A DNA stretch of 64,000 nucleotides, taken from Clostridiales bacterium. GTDB lineage: Bacteria; Bacillota; Clostridia; Oscillospirales; CAG-382. Each line of letters opens with the position of its first letter. The first letter of the stretch is position 1. The stretch covers positions 10,724-74,723 of the forward strand of contig SFLA01000002.1 of the NCBI GenBank assembly GCA_004553575.1, in the 5' to 3' direction. Under the pieces are notes generated by a model. It had not been told where the DNA came from. It saw only the letters and a list, made by a program, of their open reading frames with translations, and did no database searches. A program made the translations under genes and the position numbers. Below, piece after piece: positions 63,106 through 64,000 of the stretch.

Positions 63106-64000
63106 TATCCCACCTCCCTTATCGGCATAGCCAACACTTTTTTATCTGTGGTTTGCTCTGAAATAAACCGCAATATTTCCTCGATCTGATTCCGATGGCG
63201 GAACACGATCTCAATATTGGAGTCCTCAAAAATATTGATGCGTTCTATCAGATGAATGACCATTGGCCGCGTGAGTTCGGTCACATTTTCATACTGACGG
63301 AACTGTTCAATCCAGGACTGCTGCTTTGAAACGCCGTCGAGGATTTCCCGTTTCTCTTTGTTCAGCTTTTCGATGGCGGCAGTTGCTTCGGCGATTCTTT
63401 CTGCAAGCTCTTTTTTCAGAGACTCATATTCGGACCTGTCCAGCAAGCCTGCCCGCAGATCCTCATAAATTCCGAGGCGCAGCGTGTTGTTTTTCCGAAC
63501 GACTTCTTCCTGTATTTCGATGCTTGCGTCAAGCTGCTTCAGTTTGTGCTTTTCCCATGACAGATTTTCAAATTGCCTGAGCGCCTTATCCACATCCAGC
63601 AGCAGGTCGATTTGGTGCCGGACCGTCTGATAAATTACCTGACCCAAAATATCTTCTCTTATGGAATGCCTGCTGCACACCGTTTTGTCGTGCTTATTGG
63701 CGTTGCAGACATAATATACATAGCGTTTGCCTGCGTAGGATACCGTCTTTCTGACAGCCGTAGCACCGCAGTCGCCGCAATAAATGCGGCCGGCGTATAC
63801 CGGTACTGTTACATCTCCCGCACGGCAATGGGTATCATCCCTCAGCAGCTCCTGAACAAGCTCAAAATCACGCACGGAAATAATAGCCTCATGTGTACCT
63901 TCCACGCGAAGCCACTCACTTTCAGCTTTTGTAACCACTGTCTTGGTCTTATAATTCGGCGTAGTTCGTTTGCCTTGGATCATTACACCAAGATAGATTT
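63105..64000 (-). CDS. Large serine recombinase 3, C-terminal part (cut by window edge)
   Basis: 298 residues visible; the frame stays open through the window edge (IYLGVMIQGKRTTPNYKTK at the cut), so the catalytic resolvase domain lies outside. What remains is the end of the Recombinase domain (WLRVEGTHEAIISVRDFELV), the zinc ribbon (GRIYCGDCGATAVRK and YVCNANKHDKTVCSRHSI), a long coiled coil (LEQLDASIEIQEEVV-like region, about 150-220) and a DUF4368-like tail (TRPMVIHLIERINIFEDSNIEI). It is the first known gene of the operon as seen here and is diverged from the other two. Confidence 0.9.
   Translation of the reverse strand, partial: IYLGVMIQGKRTTPNYKTKTVVTKAESEWLRVEGTHEAIISVRDFELVQELLRDDTHCRAGDVTVPVYAGRIYCGDCGATAVRKTVSYAGKRYVYYVCNANKHDKTVCSRHSIREDILGQVIYQTVRHQIDLLLDVDKALRQFENLSWEKHKLKQLDASIEIQEEVVRKNNTLRLGIYEDLRAGLLDRSEYESLKKELAERIAEATAAIEKLNKEKREILDGVSKQQSWIEQFRQYENVTELTRPMVIHLIERINIFEDSNIEIVFRHRNQIEEILRFISEQTTDKKVLAMPIREVG

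Larger units (their letters stand above)
59697..64000. mobile_element. Left part of an integrated element with large serine recombinases, in spoVT
   Basis: From the break in spoVT (about 59697) to the window end, all coding sequence is three large serine recombinases on the minus strand, with no host gene. At the break the minus strand reads GCA-GA-CGATCTCGG; a GA dinucleotide is the crossover core used by TnpX-type recombinases of Clostridium elements, so insertion at GA is plausible. The far end and cargo lie outside the window. Codon usage and base composition are more AT-rich than the neighbouring host genes, as expected for transfer. Whether it is an ICE, a transposon or a prophage cannot be decided here. 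Confidence 0.7.

Overview
The window is a stretch of a Gram-positive, endospore-forming anaerobe, most likely an uncultured gut member of the Clostridia (Oscillospiraceae/Ruminococcaceae type). The reasons are the Firmicutes-specific sporulation genes (spoIVB, spo0A, spoVT), the Firmicutes gene orders rplM-rpsI and ylxM-ffh-rpsP-khpA-rimM-trmD, strong GGAGG ribosome binding sites, TTGACA/TATAAT promoters, abundant lipoprotein signal peptides and a moderately high GC content with dense, overlapping genes. I saw no rRNA, tRNA or CRISPR array.

Layout: 1-2583 holds two tandem solute-binding lipoproteins (the first cut by the window edge). 2673-6465 has a sugar-nucleotidyltransferase, a P-loop ATPase, a small membrane protein and a ttcA-like/comF pair. 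6697-7553 is rplM-rpsI. 7656-10925 has a DMT transporter and a complete polar amino acid ABC importer. 11462-14943 has a YitT protein, thymidine kinase and a degenerate helicase-like protein. 15028-18155 holds two more solute-binding lipoproteins. 18382-20561 is spoIVB-spo0A, and 20730-23068 is feoA-feoB. 23128-26078 has an unknown membrane protein and a ClpC-like ATPase. 26183-32330 is the ffh/rpsP/trmD translation operon running into an O-antigen-ligase-like protein and two DUF4330 proteins. 32401-37834 has HPr, uvrC, rsmD, coaD, an enolase-superfamily enzyme and a 2-hydroxyacid dehydrogenase. 37975-42509 (minus) has a DUF6259-like glycoside hydrolase, recD2 and a small membrane protein. 42636-48973 is a plus-strand train including prmA and ligA. 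49037-50589 (minus) is nadE, a lipoprotein and ybaK. 50739-59057 runs from a 29-residue membrane peptide through a sirtuin, ddl, murI, dnaD/dnaC-like genes and rnhA to proB-proA-proC. 59184-59708 (minus) is spoVT without its normal N-terminus. 59836-64000 (minus) is a chain of three large serine recombinases that leaves the window.

The strongest candidate for something new is at the right end. spoVT appears to have lost its first ten codons exactly where a recombinase-bearing element begins, which looks like an intervening element in a sporulation gene (compare skin in sigK). The second is Spo0A itself, whose receiver domain has Glu in place of the phospho-acceptor Asp and has lost one acidic-pocket residue, with an unusual TGCCAAA repeat cluster and a Spo0A-box-like heptamer upstream of the gene. 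Other points of interest are a possible attenuator ahead of ylxM-ffh, a helicase-like protein without a visible Walker A motif, and nearly identical stretches in the tandem solute-binding proteins. All functional names rest on reading motifs and gene order by eye; no database search was run.
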